DNA of 64,000 bases from Rothia nasimurium (lineage in GTDB: Bacteria; Actinomycetota; Actinomycetes; Actinomycetales; Micrococcaceae): positions 1 to 64,000 of the forward strand of contig NZ_CAKMTJ010000004.1 in assembly GCF_928392795.1 (NCBI RefSeq), written 5' to 3'. The translations under genes and the position numbers were made by a program. Shown piece by piece: positions 35,789 to 44,791 of the stretch (positions are counted from its first letter, which is position 1; every line of letters starts with the position of its first letter). The notes beneath the pieces are model-generated. The model did not search any database, was not told the DNA's origin, and worked only from the letters and a program-made list of their open reading frames with translations.

Positions 35789-36016
35789 CTACAGTTGGTT
35801 CAAATCTATCTTGCCCATGCTCAGTAGCTTGGCGCGGGCGTCCGCTCCCAGCAGGAGCAGGTCGGTGCCGTCTATGCTGAGGGTTCCCATGCCGGGATCC
35901 GGTGCGGACGCGGTCAGCGGCAGGGCTTGTGCATAGTAGGTGGCAGCCTCGGCGGCATCACCGTTAATCCAGACGCAGGCGGTGGGAGCTGAGATGGGAC
36001 GGAAAGTGGAAGTCAT
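35789..36016 (-). CDS. Half-length VOC/PhnB-like protein
   Basis: This 75-residue protein starts at ATG 36016; the upstream extension is AT-rich and not family-like. The text TACVWINGDAAEAATYYAQALPL matches the N-terminal beta-alpha unit of PhnB/3-demethylubiquinone-like VOC proteins, in which WF(N/D)GNAEEAAxFY is typical. The usual protein is about 140-160 residues with two such units; only the first and a short strand remain. It may be a functional single-unit form or a remnant. It lies 7 bases upstream of the lipase-like gene and may be cotranscribed. Confidence 0.6.
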   Translation of the reverse strand: MTSTFRPISAPTACVWINGDAAEAATYYAQALPLTASAPDPGMGTLSIDGTDLLLLGADARAKLLSMGKIDLNQL

Positions 36017-36088
36017 AGCTCCTATCTTCGCACAGGGATGTGAATAGATGCCTGCGGAGATGAAGCGCCAGTGACTCATCATAAATAG

Positions 36089-36104
36089 GTTATAAAAATA
36101 TAAC
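36089..36104. promoter_or_regulatory. AT-rich palindrome in the divergent region
   Basis: GTTATA-AAAA-TATAAC is a perfect 16-bp inverted repeat between the VOC gene (-) and the HtaA-LRR gene (+). It could be an operator; its position fits promoters in both directions. Confidence 0.4.
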
Positions 36105-36174
36105 TTAATTGCCCTGTTGGCCTTGTCTTGTTTTGGTCTACCTCATTATTATGTTTAGGCACCCAAACTTATTT

Positions 36175-36193
36175 GTAAGGTAGCCCTAAGTAA
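36175..36193 (+). promoter_or_regulatory. DtxR/IdeR-like iron box
   Basis: GTAAGGTAGCCCTAAGTAA matches the DtxR/IdeR consensus TTAGGTTAGCCTAACCTAA at 12 of 19 positions, including the central TAGCC. It lies 56 bases before the start of a gene with a haem-binding domain, so iron repression makes sense. A poorer second half-site TTAGGCACCCAAACTTA lies 20 bases upstream. Confidence 0.48.
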
Positions 36194-36249
36194 TATGTAA
36201 GGGGCTGCCGGTGCTCTCCCCACACACCACCTCATCAAGGACGACTGAC

Positions 36250-38319
36250 GTGAAGCCACTACTTGCTACAACCGCTCTCACTACGGCGCTCATTATGGGC
36301 GGAGCCGCAGCTCCCACCGCCAGTGCCACACCCACTGCTACTGACCTACCCGCCACCTTTGCTAGCGTTGATAGCCTGCCAGCCTCGGAAGAAAACCGCC
36401 TGGTAGCAGGTAGCGCCAACTGGAACTACGTCAATAGCTGGCGGAGCTATCTGGGGGCTAGCTCAGAAAACTTTCTCGACGGCGCAGGTCTAGTAGCCGG
36501 TACTAAAGACATCGAATGGCAAGCAAAACCCGGCCAAACCTTTGACCCCGAGAACCCCGGCAAACTCCATTTCACCGGCCACGTGCACTGGAGCAAATAC
36601 GACGGCTACCTCGATGTACATTTCAAAAACCTGACTATTGATTTCGCCACAAAACAACTTCTTGTCGATGCCTCAACCGCTAACACCATGGCAGGCACAG
36701 GCCCCGCAAACGCAACCCAAGAAGCCATCGCAGACCTCCCCGATTTAGCCTGGGAAGTTCGCGGCAATACTCTGCTGGTCTACTCACATACCCCGGTGAT
36801 TACCCAGCTCTCAGAACGCATCGTCGGCTTCTACTCCGGCGACAAAGGTGCACCATTTGTCGCCACCTTCGAAATCTATACCGGTGACCCCCAGGCGCCT
36901 GAGCGTCCTCTCCCTATCTTCTGGAAGCTATTTCCCGACCGCTACGAGGACCCCTTCTACCGCCCGCCCCTGATTGATCCCGATGAAGAAACCTTCGAAG
37001 TTAATGTTCCTGACCCCACCCTGCGAAGCTGCATCTTCTCAACCCTGGGTATCCCCGAAGAAACGGCTATCGTCAACAAGGTACTGCAGCAGCTCCAGAC
37101 GGTACCCTGCATCGGCTACAACGTACCTGAAGAGCAAAAAATTAAAGACCTGACCGGCCTTGAGCACGCCCGTAACCTCAGCTGGCTGCGCATTCCCTAC
37201 CACGCGGTAGAAGACCTTTCCCCTCTATCCGGTCTTACCAAGCTGCACAGCATCGATATTTCACATAATCAGGTAAGGTCTTTGGCCCCTTTAGCCAAGG
37301 TGACCTCTTTACAAAGCATCACCGCTGACAACAACAAAATCAGGACTATTGACTCTCTCACAGAGCTAACTGATTTGCAGACTCTCTCGGTGAATAATAA
37401 CCGTCTCACCAGTCTGAAAGGCCTGCCTTACCATATCTACACCGTGCGGGCAGACAACAACCGCGTGAGCGATATGAGTGGAACCTCTTTCTCAACTACT
37501 CCCTATCTGCGCACGCTGTCCCTGCGCCATAACCGAATTACGTCGGTCGGCCCCCTCACTACCCTAGAAACCATTGAAAGCGTTGATCTTCGCAACAATT
37601 TCATTAGCGACCCCTGCCCTATGAAAGTCTGGGAAGAGAATACCAGCCTGACCAGCCTGCGGCTCCAGTACAACCTCTTTGATGACTGGAGCTGCCTGAG
37701 CGGAATTAGTCGAACCGATGTGGCAGACCCCGCCTGGGGCGAAATCAATGAGACTAACCCCGAAAAGCTAGAAGACCTTCTTGCCCAGGACGCAGCCGAG
37801 GACGCCCTAGACGCTGAAGAGCCTCTACCCGAAGAGTCTCCGAATCCCAGCGACGAGATTGACGAGACACCCATTGCTCAGCCGGTTCCTGACCCTGTAA
37901 CAACACCAGAGCCAGCTCCCGAAACAACCGAAACCCCTACGCCTGAAGCAACCCAGGAGCCCAGCCCTGAGGCGGTGCGCGACCCTGAGCCATCAGCCTT
38001 AGCTACTCCTGAGGCCCCGGTACCTGCCCCTAGCCCCTCAGCTAGCTCTAGGGCTGAGCAGCAAGCAGCTCAGACTCGACCCTCCCCCGGGGGCACAGGG
38101 GCTACAGCGAATACCACTGCTGCAACTCAGATTGTAGGTTCTGCAGAACAAGCTACAAGCAGTGCAAAGACACAGACACACCAAGAACAAACAAAGCCTT
38201 CAACAGGTCAGCTTGCCTCAACCGGCGTCGCCCCGGGCCTGGTAGCTGTAGGCCTGTGTGCCCTGCTACTGGTGATTGGAGGCGGAACCACCGTCGTACG
38301 TTCTCGTCGCTCCTCATAA
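36250..38319 (+). CDS. Cell-wall-anchored HtaA-like haem-binding protein with leucine-rich repeats (LAxTG)
   Basis: This 689-residue surface protein starts at GTG 36250 (AAGGACGA at 36237-36244); the first 26 residues are a signal peptide ending ASA. Residues about 50-215 resemble the HtaA haem-binding domain of corynebacteria: NWNYVNSWRSYLG with Tyr67, HFTGHVHWSKYDGYLDVHF, then VYSHTPVI and GFYSG. The conserved His of the GHDG motif appears as Tyr117. Residues about 298-480 hold at least seven internalin-type leucine-rich repeats (LSPLSGLTKLHSIDISHNQV pattern). A Pro/Glu/Thr-rich stalk (about 510-650) spans the wall. The C terminus is LASTG (655-659), a transmembrane helix, and RSRRSS, the class E sortase sorting signal. 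It may bind haem or haemoproteins at the surface. Confidence 0.8.
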   Translation: MKPLLATTALTTALIMGGAAAPTASATPTATDLPATFASVDSLPASEENRLVAGSANWNYVNSWRSYLGASSENFLDGAGLVAGTKDIEWQAKPGQTFDPENPGKLHFTGHVHWSKYDGYLDVHFKNLTIDFATKQLLVDASTANTMAGTGPANATQEAIADLPDLAWEVRGNTLLVYSHTPVITQLSERIVGFYSGDKGAPFVATFEIYTGDPQAPERPLPIFWKLFPDRYEDPFYRPPLIDPDEETFEVNVPDPTLRSCIFSTLGIPEETAIVNKVLQQLQTVPCIGYNVPEEQKIKDLTGLEHARNLSWLRIPYHAVEDLSPLSGLTKLHSIDISHNQVRSLAPLAKVTSLQSITADNNKIRTIDSLTELTDLQTLSVNNNRLTSLKGLPYHIYTVRADNNRVSDMSGTSFSTTPYLRTLSLRHNRITSVGPLTTLETIESVDLRNNFISDPCPMKVWEENTSLTSLRLQYNLFDDWSCLSGISRTDVADPAWGEINETNPEKLEDLLAQDAAEDALDAEEPLPEESPNPSDEIDETPIAQPVPDPVTTPEPAPETTETPTPEATQEPSPEAVRDPEPSALATPEAPVPAPSPSASSRAEQQAAQTRPSPGGTGATANTTAATQIVGSAEQATSSAKTQTHQEQTKPSTGQLASTGVAPGLVAVGLCALLLVIGGGTTVVRSRRSS

Positions 38320-38335
38320 AATTCAGCTTGATAAG

Positions 38336-38370
38336 CTATGAGCCCCGTAGCCTATGTGCGGGGCTCATAG
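38336..38370 (+). terminator. Hairpin after the surface protein gene
   Basis: A 12-bp perfect stem CTATGAGCCCCG (38336-38347) / CGGGGCTCATAG (38359-38370) begins 16 bases after the stop. No T-run follows, so it is an atypical terminator. Confidence 0.65.
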
Positions 38371-38514
38371 GTTCTAGCTGGACACGGGGTGAAGCCTACG
38401 CAGGTTAGCTCTCGGCAGCTCCTATACAGATAAAGAAGCAGTTCAGTAGACTTTAAGAACGGTCACCAGAACTATCTCAGCTTGACCTACTGCACCAACT
38501 AGAGGGCCTGATAC

Positions 38515-39990
38515 ATGAATACACTGCTTCAACGTACAGAAAATGTACGCACCTCAACGCTTCAGCGCATAGGTCTAGAAAATCTGAGTGAATTTGAGCA
38601 GTTCTTCACGCCCATTGCGGTAGCGGAAATTATGGCAGACCTGGTAGACGTCTCACCATTAGCAGAGAAAAAAGAAATCAGAATTCTTGATCCCGGTGCA
38701 GGTATTGGCGTATTGGCCATTGCAGCAGGTCAACGTATCCGAGAAGCTTTACCCCAGATGCCTATCCACGTTGTAGCTATCGAAAAAGACCCTTCGCTGT
38801 TAGCAACTCTTGAAGCCGCTCTTGCTGATGCTGAGGCTCACCTGGGAGATTTCACCTACACCGTCCAGCAGCAAGATTTTGTGTATTGGGCGTACCAGGA
38901 TCTTATGAGCTCGGGAGACCCACAGGAGCAGGACTTTGACGTGGTCATCATGAATCCCCCTTATGCGAAGATAGCTGCGTCAAGCGCTGAAGCAAAGCAT
39001 CTGAGAGTGCACGATGTAAATGTTCCTAACTTGTATGCTGCATTTGTTGCCCTTGGCGCACAGATGCTTTCACCTGATGGGCAGCTTATCGCTATTACTC
39101 CCCGCTCATGGATGAACGGTCCCTATTTTCAACAGTACCGAGAGCTTCTGCATCGTACCTGCTCACTTACCCATATCCATACCTTTAAGTCTCGGAAAGA
39201 AGTATTTAAAGACACCGGAGTACTTCAAGAATCGGTCATCACTAAGTTCGAGAATAAGCTGCCAACCGAACACGTGCTGATTAGCAGCTCAGTAGCGCAA
39301 GGGCAAGAAACCAAGACCCGAACCGTTGCTAGAGAAGCAGTTGAGTCGCAGGGAGTAATCTTTGTTCCTGCCCATCAAGAAGATGAAGAGATTATCGCTT
39401 GGATGGCACGGGCTACTCATCACCTCAGCGATATTGGACTGCAAGTGTCAACTGGAAAAGTTGTTGACTTTAGGAATAAAGATAAACTTCAACTCAAGCC
39501 GAATAAACTAACTGTTCCCTTGGTATATCCAGCGCATTTTACAGCAGGAAATCTGCAGCACCCGAAAGCAGATCTGAAGAAACCTCAGTATTACCAAACA
39601 ACAACAGAAGATAAAAACACTGTTGCCCCTGGTATTTTTGTGCTGGTTAAACGTTTTAGCGCTAAAGAAGAAAAACGTAGAGTTACAGCAGCGATCTGGT
39701 CGTCGAAAGAGAAGGCTGCTTTTGATAATAAGACCAATTACTTTCACAGTCAGGGGGAGGGGCTTTCGCAAGATTTAGCTTTAGGGCTAACACTGTGGCT
39801 GAACTCAAGCTACGTCGATAGATACTTTCGTATTTTCTCTGGCCATACTCAGGTGAACGCTACCGATTTACGGATGATGCCCTACCCTTCGACACAGCAA
39901 CTAAGAGATATAGCGCGCACCGGGCTTGACCCCGATGCAGCTGTATACGAAGTGCTAGGCAACAAGGACAAAGTGCATGCCGCAGCTTAA
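38515..39990 (+). CDS. Type II DNA adenine methyltransferase (M.PstI/M.BsuBI-like)
   Basis: This 491-residue N6-adenine methyltransferase of the gamma type has EFEQFFTPIAVAEIMADL at the N terminus, the AdoMet loop DPGAGIG at 59-65, and the catalytic NPPY at 147-150. The C-terminal half (from about 270) is the target recognition domain. Size and pairing with a PstI/BsuBI-type nuclease suggest CTGCAG as the target, with A methylated, by family knowledge. GC content and codon use are visibly lower than in the flanking housekeeping genes, a sign of transfer. GAGGG lies 8 bases before ATG 38515. It overlaps the nuclease gene by 14 bases. Confidence 0.9.
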   Translation: MNTLLQRTENVRTSTLQRIGLENLSEFEQFFTPIAVAEIMADLVDVSPLAEKKEIRILDPGAGIGVLAIAAGQRIREALPQMPIHVVAIEKDPSLLATLEAALADAEAHLGDFTYTVQQQDFVYWAYQDLMSSGDPQEQDFDVVIMNPPYAKIAASSAEAKHLRVHDVNVPNLYAAFVALGAQMLSPDGQLIAITPRSWMNGPYFQQYRELLHRTCSLTHIHTFKSRKEVFKDTGVLQESVITKFENKLPTEHVLISSSVAQGQETKTRTVAREAVESQGVIFVPAHQEDEEIIAWMARATHHLSDIGLQVSTGKVVDFRNKDKLQLKPNKLTVPLVYPAHFTAGNLQHPKADLKKPQYYQTTTEDKNTVAPGIFVLVKRFSAKEEKRRVTAAIWSSKEKAAFDNKTNYFHSQGEGLSQDLALGLTLWLNSSYVDRYFRIFSGHTQVNATDLRMMPYPSTQQLRDIARTGLDPDAAVYEVLGNKDKVHAAA

Positions 39991-40912
39991 CGACGCACAA
40001 AAACTTCTCACTACGCTAGGGTTTGATAGGCAGCGCACTAACGTAATGGCCGCAAGAACCCTTCTAGCTTTAGCCCAGCTTAATTTTGAGCAAGACTGGG
40101 CCGAAGCAAGCAACCCTCGCATGGGTGTCCGCTCGATTATGGACTGGATGCGGCAGGAGCTAGATTTTCAGGTTGCTGAAAATACGCGAGAAACTATTAG
40201 ACGATTTGTGCTGAAGCAGTTCGTTGAAGCGGGGTTTTGTCTACATAATGATGATGACCCTGAAAGACCCACAAATTCATCAAAAAATGTTTACCGTCTT
40301 TCTGATGAAGCGCTCGCAGTCGTCCGCTCCTACCAGGGCGATAGCAGTGGAAAAATAATAGAAAAATATCTAAAGTCCAAGGTCGTTCTTACCGATAAGT
40401 ACGCTAAAGCTAGAGAGCGGTCGAGATTTAGCATAACTCTGCCGCAAGGGGAAAAGGTCTCGTTAAAGCGAGGCGGGCAAAACCAGCTGATTGAAAAGAT
40501 CATCACAGACTTTTGCCCTCAGTTCATTCCTGACGCTCAGGTTCTCTATATCGGCGATGCTGATAGTAAGGAAGGCACATACGATAGGGAACGGCTTCGT
40601 GAGCTAGGTATCGAACTCCCGGAACATGGAAAAATGCCGGATCTTATCGTGTATCAGCCCGATAAACATTGGCTGTTTCTTATAGAGGCATGCTCAACGC
40701 ACGGCCCTGTCGACCATTGGCGTTATTCAGAGCTCGAATCTCTATTTTCACAGACTTCTGCGGGGCTGGTATATGTTTCTTGTTTCCCAGACCGCGCAAC
40801 GCTTCGGAGGTTTATTGCTGATTTGGCGTGGGAGACCGAAGCCTGGATTGCTGAAGAGCCAACTCACATGATGCATTTGAACGGTTCACGATTCATGGGT
40901 CCTTATAACTGA
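39977..40912 (+). CDS. Type II restriction endonuclease, BsuBI/PstI family
   Basis: This 311-residue nuclease has the family catalytic region MPDLIVY (Asp222), FLIEACSTHGPVD (Glu237, HGP 242-244), then a strand-turn YVSCFPDRATLRRF and the C-terminal WETEAWIAEEPTHMMHLNG. These match the conserved C-terminal domain of BsuBI and PstI. The N-terminal part (1-150) is a helical recognition region. AAGGA lies 9 bases before the ATG. Translational overlap lets the methylase be made first. Expected specificity is CTGCAG, though neoschizomer variation cannot be excluded. Low GC marks it as part of the same acquired module. Confidence 0.92.
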   Translation: MPQLNDAQKLLTTLGFDRQRTNVMAARTLLALAQLNFEQDWAEASNPRMGVRSIMDWMRQELDFQVAENTRETIRRFVLKQFVEAGFCLHNDDDPERPTNSSKNVYRLSDEALAVVRSYQGDSSGKIIEKYLKSKVVLTDKYAKARERSRFSITLPQGEKVSLKRGGQNQLIEKIITDFCPQFIPDAQVLYIGDADSKEGTYDRERLRELGIELPEHGKMPDLIVYQPDKHWLFLIEACSTHGPVDHWRYSELESLFSQTSAGLVYVSCFPDRATLRRFIADLAWETEAWIAEEPTHMMHLNGSRFMGPYN

Positions 40913-40963
40913 TGTTCTAGAAGCTTGCTTGGCCATTGAATCTGGCTCCCCGCATACGGAGTT

Positions 40964-41650
40964 TCAGTTTCGCCGCGTGCCGTCCTCGCTCCACAGGCCT
41001 GAGATGCCGCGGCGGTGGGAGGCCACCAGATGGGTATCAAGCACGCCGATGGCTTCCATCATGGCGTAGGCGCTGGTGGGCCCGATGAACTTAAAGCCCA
41101 GCTTCTTCAAGGTTTTAGAGAGAAGCAGGGAGTTCTCATCCTGGGTGGGAATATCGGAGAGGACGGCCGGGGTCGGGGTGCGCTCGGGCATGAAAGACCA
41201 GATGAGGGCGGGTAAACCTGCCTCAACCTGCTGGCCTGCCGCAAGCGTCCGCGCCGCTAGGTCGATGGCGGCTCCGCCGGGAGCCGTCACGCAGCCGACC
41301 GACCGCAGGGCGACTGTTGCCTGGGCGTTGCCGATAGCTGCGCGAATCTTGCCGCGGTGGCGAATAATGCGGGCGTCCGCAGCTAGCCGCTCCACGTCGT
41401 CCTCGGTGAAAGCCGCAACCTTCTCAACCTCAAAGCCCTCAAAGAGCTCGCGGAAGGCCTCGCGCTTGGTCAAGATAGTGCGCCAGGAGAGCCCGGCCTG
41501 AAAACCTTCGAGGCAGAGGCGCTCAAAGACTCCCTGCTCGTCGGTGACGGGCACACCCCACTCGGTGTCGTAGTAGGCCTGCATATCACCATCGTCTGCG
41601 GCCCAGACCGGGCGCACTAGCCCGTCGGTACCTACCCGGGTATCGGTCAT
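40964..41650 (-). CDS. tag: DNA-3-methyladenine glycosylase I
   Basis: This 228-residue base-excision enzyme of the Tag family removes 3-methyladenine from alkylated DNA. Typical text is RPVWAADDGDMQAYYDTEWGVPVTDEQGVFERLCLEGFQAGLSWRTILTKREAFRE-like, with the Glu (LEGFQAGLSW) of the active site. The N-terminal zinc Cys of E. coli Tag is replaced. The final His/Cys zinc region is shortened. Its start overlaps the ogt stop by one base, so both repair genes form an operon. It lies just after the restriction-modification pair, in convergent orientation. Confidence 0.93.
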   Translation of the reverse strand: MTDTRVGTDGLVRPVWAADDGDMQAYYDTEWGVPVTDEQGVFERLCLEGFQAGLSWRTILTKREAFRELFEGFEVEKVAAFTEDDVERLAADARIIRHRGKIRAAIGNAQATVALRSVGCVTAPGGAAIDLAARTLAAGQQVEAGLPALIWSFMPERTPTPAVLSDIPTQDENSLLLSKTLKKLGFKFIGPTSAYAMMEAIGVLDTHLVASHRRGISGLWSEDGTRRN

Positions 41651-42159
41651 TAGAAGAGCCGCCCTTCAATCTCGGCGCTGGGCTCTTCGAGGGCCAGCAG
41701 AAACTCTTTACGTTCCAGCCCGCCCGCGTAGCCGGTGAGCTTGCCGTCTGAGGCTACCACCCGGTGGCAGGGGATAAAAATGGTGACCTTATTGCGGCCC
41801 ACGGCCTGGCCAACCGCCTGAGCCGGGGCACCCGGTCCCACAATCTTGGAAATAGCCCCGTAGGTGGTGGTGTAGCCGTAGGGAATCTCGCGCAGGGCCG
41901 CCCACACCGCCAGCTGAAAATCGGTGCCGTCAGGAGCGATCGGCAGCTCAAAAACGGTCCGTTTCCCGGCAAAGTATTCCAGCAGCTGGGCCTGGGCATC
42001 GGTCAGCACCTCACAGTCGCTCACCTCAACGCGATGCCCCAGGTCCTCCTGCTTGGGGAAGTGGGCTTGGCCGGTAAACCAGGCACCGGTGAGGGCCTGC
42101 CCGTCGGAGGCCAAGATCATTTCACCCAGCGGGGTAAGGGTATGGGCGTGGTAGGTCAT
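41650..42159 (-). CDS. ogt: Methylated-DNA-[protein]-cysteine S-methyltransferase
   Basis: This 169-residue suicide repair protein takes the methyl group from O6-methylguanine onto its active-site Cys. The hallmark IPCHRVVASDGKLTGYAGG (PCHRV) lies near residues 125-143. The preceding helix-turn-helix is YGAISKIVGPGAPAQAVGQAVGRN. The length fits the Ogt/AGT type. It is in a two-gene operon with tag, which together deal with alkylation damage. Confidence 0.94.
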   Translation of the reverse strand: MTYHAHTLTPLGEMILASDGQALTGAWFTGQAHFPKQEDLGHRVEVSDCEVLTDAQAQLLEYFAGKRTVFELPIAPDGTDFQLAVWAALREIPYGYTTTYGAISKIVGPGAPAQAVGQAVGRNKVTIFIPCHRVVASDGKLTGYAGGLERKEFLLALEEPSAEIEGRLF

Positions 42160-42186
42160 GTAAGTAGTCTAGTTCGGCGGTATACA

Positions 42187-42229
42187 AATAGCCCTGCACC
42201 TCACCGGTAGGTGACGATGCAGGGCTATT
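42187..42229 (-). terminator. Terminator of the glycerol operon
   Basis: A 12-bp perfect stem AATAGCCCTGCA (42187-42198) / TGCAGGGCTATT (42218-42229) encloses a smaller CACC/GGTG stem. Read on the - strand it lies 53 bases after the glpK stop and is followed by TTTGTATA, a short T-run. Confidence 0.75.
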
Positions 42230-42281
42230 GTTTCAGCGCAAGACAACCAGCCTAGCGCTAGATTGCGACTTAGCCGGGTGC

Positions 42282-43835
42282 TTAGTCCTGTTCGACGTCC
42301 TCATCGACCCAGTCCAGGGTCTTGGAGACAGCCTTCTTCCACAGGCGGTACTGGCGTTCGACCTCGTCCTTGTCCATCTGGGGTTCCCAGCGCTTGTCTT
42401 CGGACCAGTTGTCGATGACGTCCTGCTCACCGTCCCAGAAGCCGACGGCGATACCTGCGGCGTAGGCGGCACCCAGGGCGGTGGTTTCAATGACCTTGGG
42501 ACGGATGACGGGTACGCCCAGCAGGTCAGCCTGGAACTGCATGAGGAACTCGTTGGCGGTCATACCGCCGTCCACGCGCAGTTCCTCTAGGGAAACCTTG
42601 GTGCCGGCTGCCTCGGCGTCGGCGTTCATGGCGTCCAGCACTTCGCGGGTCTGGAAGGCGGTTGCTTCAAGAGCAGCGCGGACGATGTGGGCGCGGTTGA
42701 CGTAGCGGGTCAGGCCAACGATGACGCCGCGGGCATCTGACTTCCAGTGGGGAGCGAAGAGGCCGGAGAACGCGGGGACGACGTAGGCGCCGCCGGAGTT
42801 CTCAACGCTGGTGGCCAGTTCTTCTGACTCGGCGGCGTTGTCGATCATCTTGAGGTTGTCGCGCAGCCACTGGATCAGGGAGCCGGAGACCGCAACGGAG
42901 CCTTCGAGGGCGTAGACGGGGTCGGCGTCACCCAGCTTGTAGGCCACGGTGGTGAGCAGGCCGTTTTCTGAGATGACGGGCTTGTTGCCGGTGTTCATGA
43001 GCATGAAGTTACCGGTGCCGTAGGTGTTCTTGGCCATGCCCTTTTCGAAGCAGGCCTGGCCGAAGGTGGCTGCCTGCTGGTCGCCCAGAATACCTGAGAT
43101 GGGGGTGCCGTTGAGCAGGCCCTTGGAGCGGCCGTAGCCGTAGATTTCGGAGGAGGACTTGATTTCGGGCAGCATGCTCATGGGAATACCCATGTCGGCT
43201 GCGATGGATTCGTCCCATTCCAGGGTCTTGATGTTCATCAGCAGGGTGCGAGAAGCGTTGGTGACGTCGGTGACGTGCACGCCTCCCTCTACACCGCCGG
43301 TCAGGTTCCAGAGGACCCAGGTGTCGGTGTTACCGAAGAGCAGGTCGCCTGCTTCTGCCTTCTCGCGGGCACCTTCGACGTTGTCGAGGATCCACTTGAT
43401 CTTGGGGCCTGAGAAGTAGGTGGCCAGGTTGAGGCCGACGATGTCGTGGTACTTGCCGGGGCCTTCTTCGCCGCCGAGCTCGTCACAGATTTTCTGGGTG
43501 CGGGTGTCCTGCCAGACGATGGCGTTGTAGACGGGCTTACCGGTGTTCTTGTCCCAGACGACGGCGGTTTCACGCTGGTTGGTGATGCCGACGGCTGCGA
43601 TTTCGTGGTGGTTGACCTCTGCCTTGGTGAGGGCTTCACCCACGGACTGACGCACGTTTTCCCAGATTTCCATGGGGTCGTGCTCAACCCAGCCGGCCTT
43701 GGGGAAGATCTGCTCGTGTTCGTGCTGGCCGACGCTCTTGATTTCACCGGACTTGGTGAAGAGAATGGCGCGGGAGCTGGTGGTGCCCTGGTCGATGGAG
43801 AGGACGTACTTCTTACGCTCGGGGAGCTGTGACAT
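42282..43835 (-). CDS. glpK: Glycerol kinase
   Basis: This 517-residue FGGY-family kinase makes sn-glycerol 3-phosphate from glycerol and ATP. The N-terminal ATPase core has [14 protein letters not shown] (14-27), and the glycerol-binding region includes [13 protein letters not shown] and [17 protein letters not shown]. The C-terminal FGGY signature region includes [32 protein letters not shown] GlpK of this type is likely to depend on glycerol entry by GlpF. It is the third gene of the glpD-glpF-glpK operon, with 83 bases after glpF. Confidence 0.96.
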   Translation of the reverse strand: MSQLPERKKYVLSIDQGTTSSRAILFTKSGEIKSVGQHEHEQIFPKAGWVEHDPMEIWENVRQSVGEALTKAEVNHHEIAAVGITNQRETAVVWDKNTGKPVYNAIVWQDTRTQKICDELGGEEGPGKYHDIVGLNLATYFSGPKIKWILDNVEGAREKAEAGDLLFGNTDTWVLWNLTGGVEGGVHVTDVTNASRTLLMNIKTLEWDESIAADMGIPMSMLPEIKSSSEIYGYGRSKGLLNGTPISGILGDQQAATFGQACFEKGMAKNTYGTGNFMLMNTGNKPVISENGLLTTVAYKLGDADPVYALEGSVAVSGSLIQWLRDNLKMIDNAAESEELATSVENSGGAYVVPAFSGLFAPHWKSDARGVIVGLTRYVNRAHIVRAALEATAFQTREVLDAMNADAEAAGTKVSLEELRVDGGMTANEFLMQFQADLLGVPVIRPKVIETTALGAAYAAGIAVGFWDGEQDVIDNWSEDKRWEPQMDKDEVERQYRLWKKAVSKTLDWVDEDVEQD

Positions 43836-43918
43836 GGTTTTTCTCTTTTCGTGTGCGCGCCGTCTTTGGCGCGGTAAGGGGTTGTCTTTAGTTTAGGGCG
43901 CGGACGCCGGTGCTCGGC

Positions 43919-44716
43919 TTAGACCAGCAGAGCAGGGACGAGGATTGCGGCTGCGGAGGCACCGATGAGGGGTCCAACAACGGGAACCCAGGCGTAGGCC
44001 CAGTCAGAGGATCCCTTGCCCTTGATGGGCATGAGGGCGTGGGCGATGCGGGGGCCGAGGTCGCGGGCGGGGTTGATGGCGTAACCGGTGGGGGTACCCA
44101 GGGAGAGGCCGATAGCGACAACGATGAAGGCTACAGCCAGGGGGCCGAGGCCCGAGGGGGTGCTGCCGGAGGCCAGTACGAAGCCCACCAGGACGAAGGT
44201 GCCGAAAGCTTCGGTCAGGGTGTTCCAGCCGTAGGAGCGAATGGCGGGGCCGGTGGAGAAGATACCCTTGGTGGTTCCGGGCTCAGCCTCGTCAAAGTGC
44301 TTCTTGTACACCAGATAGGCACCCCAGGCACCCAGGAAGGCGCCAATCATCTGGGCTGCTACGTAAACGAAGAAGTTACCAACGGTGGGGGCGATACCGG
44401 GGGCAAAGTCACCACCGGAAATCAAAAGACCCAGGGTAACAGCGGGGTTGAGGTGAGCACCTGAAGGGGCAGACATATAAACGGCCGCGAAAACCGCAAA
44501 ACCCCAGCCAAAGGCGATGGTCAGCCAGTCGGTGTTCTTAGCGGCTGACTTGGGCAGGGTAACTGCGGCACACACGCCAGCACCCAGCAGAATCAGAATG
44601 CCGGTACCGATAACTTCAGAAACAAAAGCGCCGAGCAGGGTCGCATTGCCGTCTGCTGAGATAAGGGCGCTTGCCTGGACGCTAGCTTCAGCGCCAGCTA
44701 CCAGTAGTGAGCTCAT
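43919..44716 (-). CDS. glpF: Glycerol uptake facilitator (aquaporin family)
   Basis: This 265-residue MIP channel has six transmembrane helices and two half-helix motifs. The first is NPAVTLG ([17 protein letters not shown]) and the second NPARDLG ([16 protein letters not shown]). The Asp after the second NPA marks the glyceroaquaporin type rather than a water channel. It provides glycerol for GlpK. Its start is at 44716, 75 bases after the glpD stop, and the gap contains a stable hairpin. Confidence 0.94.
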   Translation of the reverse strand: MSSLLVAGAEASVQASALISADGNATLLGAFVSEVIGTGILILLGAGVCAAVTLPKSAAKNTDWLTIAFGWGFAVFAAVYMSAPSGAHLNPAVTLGLLISGGDFAPGIAPTVGNFFVYVAAQMIGAFLGAWGAYLVYKKHFDEAEPGTTKGIFSTGPAIRSYGWNTLTEAFGTFVLVGFVLASGSTPSGLGPLAVAFIVVAIGLSLGTPTGYAINPARDLGPRIAHALMPIKGKGSSDWAYAWVPVVGPLIGASAAAILVPALLV

Positions 44717-44741
44717 CGTTGACCTCGTATTTTCTGTGCGG

Positions 44742-44768
44742 GCCGGGTGCCCGAAACGGGCACCCGGC
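44742..44768 (-). terminator. Hairpin between glpD and glpF
   Basis: A 12-bp GC-rich stem (44742-44753 with 44757-44768) has a loop of three A's, just downstream of the glpD stop. There is no T-run on either side, so it may be an RNA-processing or attenuating stem that adjusts glpFK against glpD. Confidence 0.6.
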
Positions 44769-44791
44769 GGTTGTTAGTGATTAATGATGTT

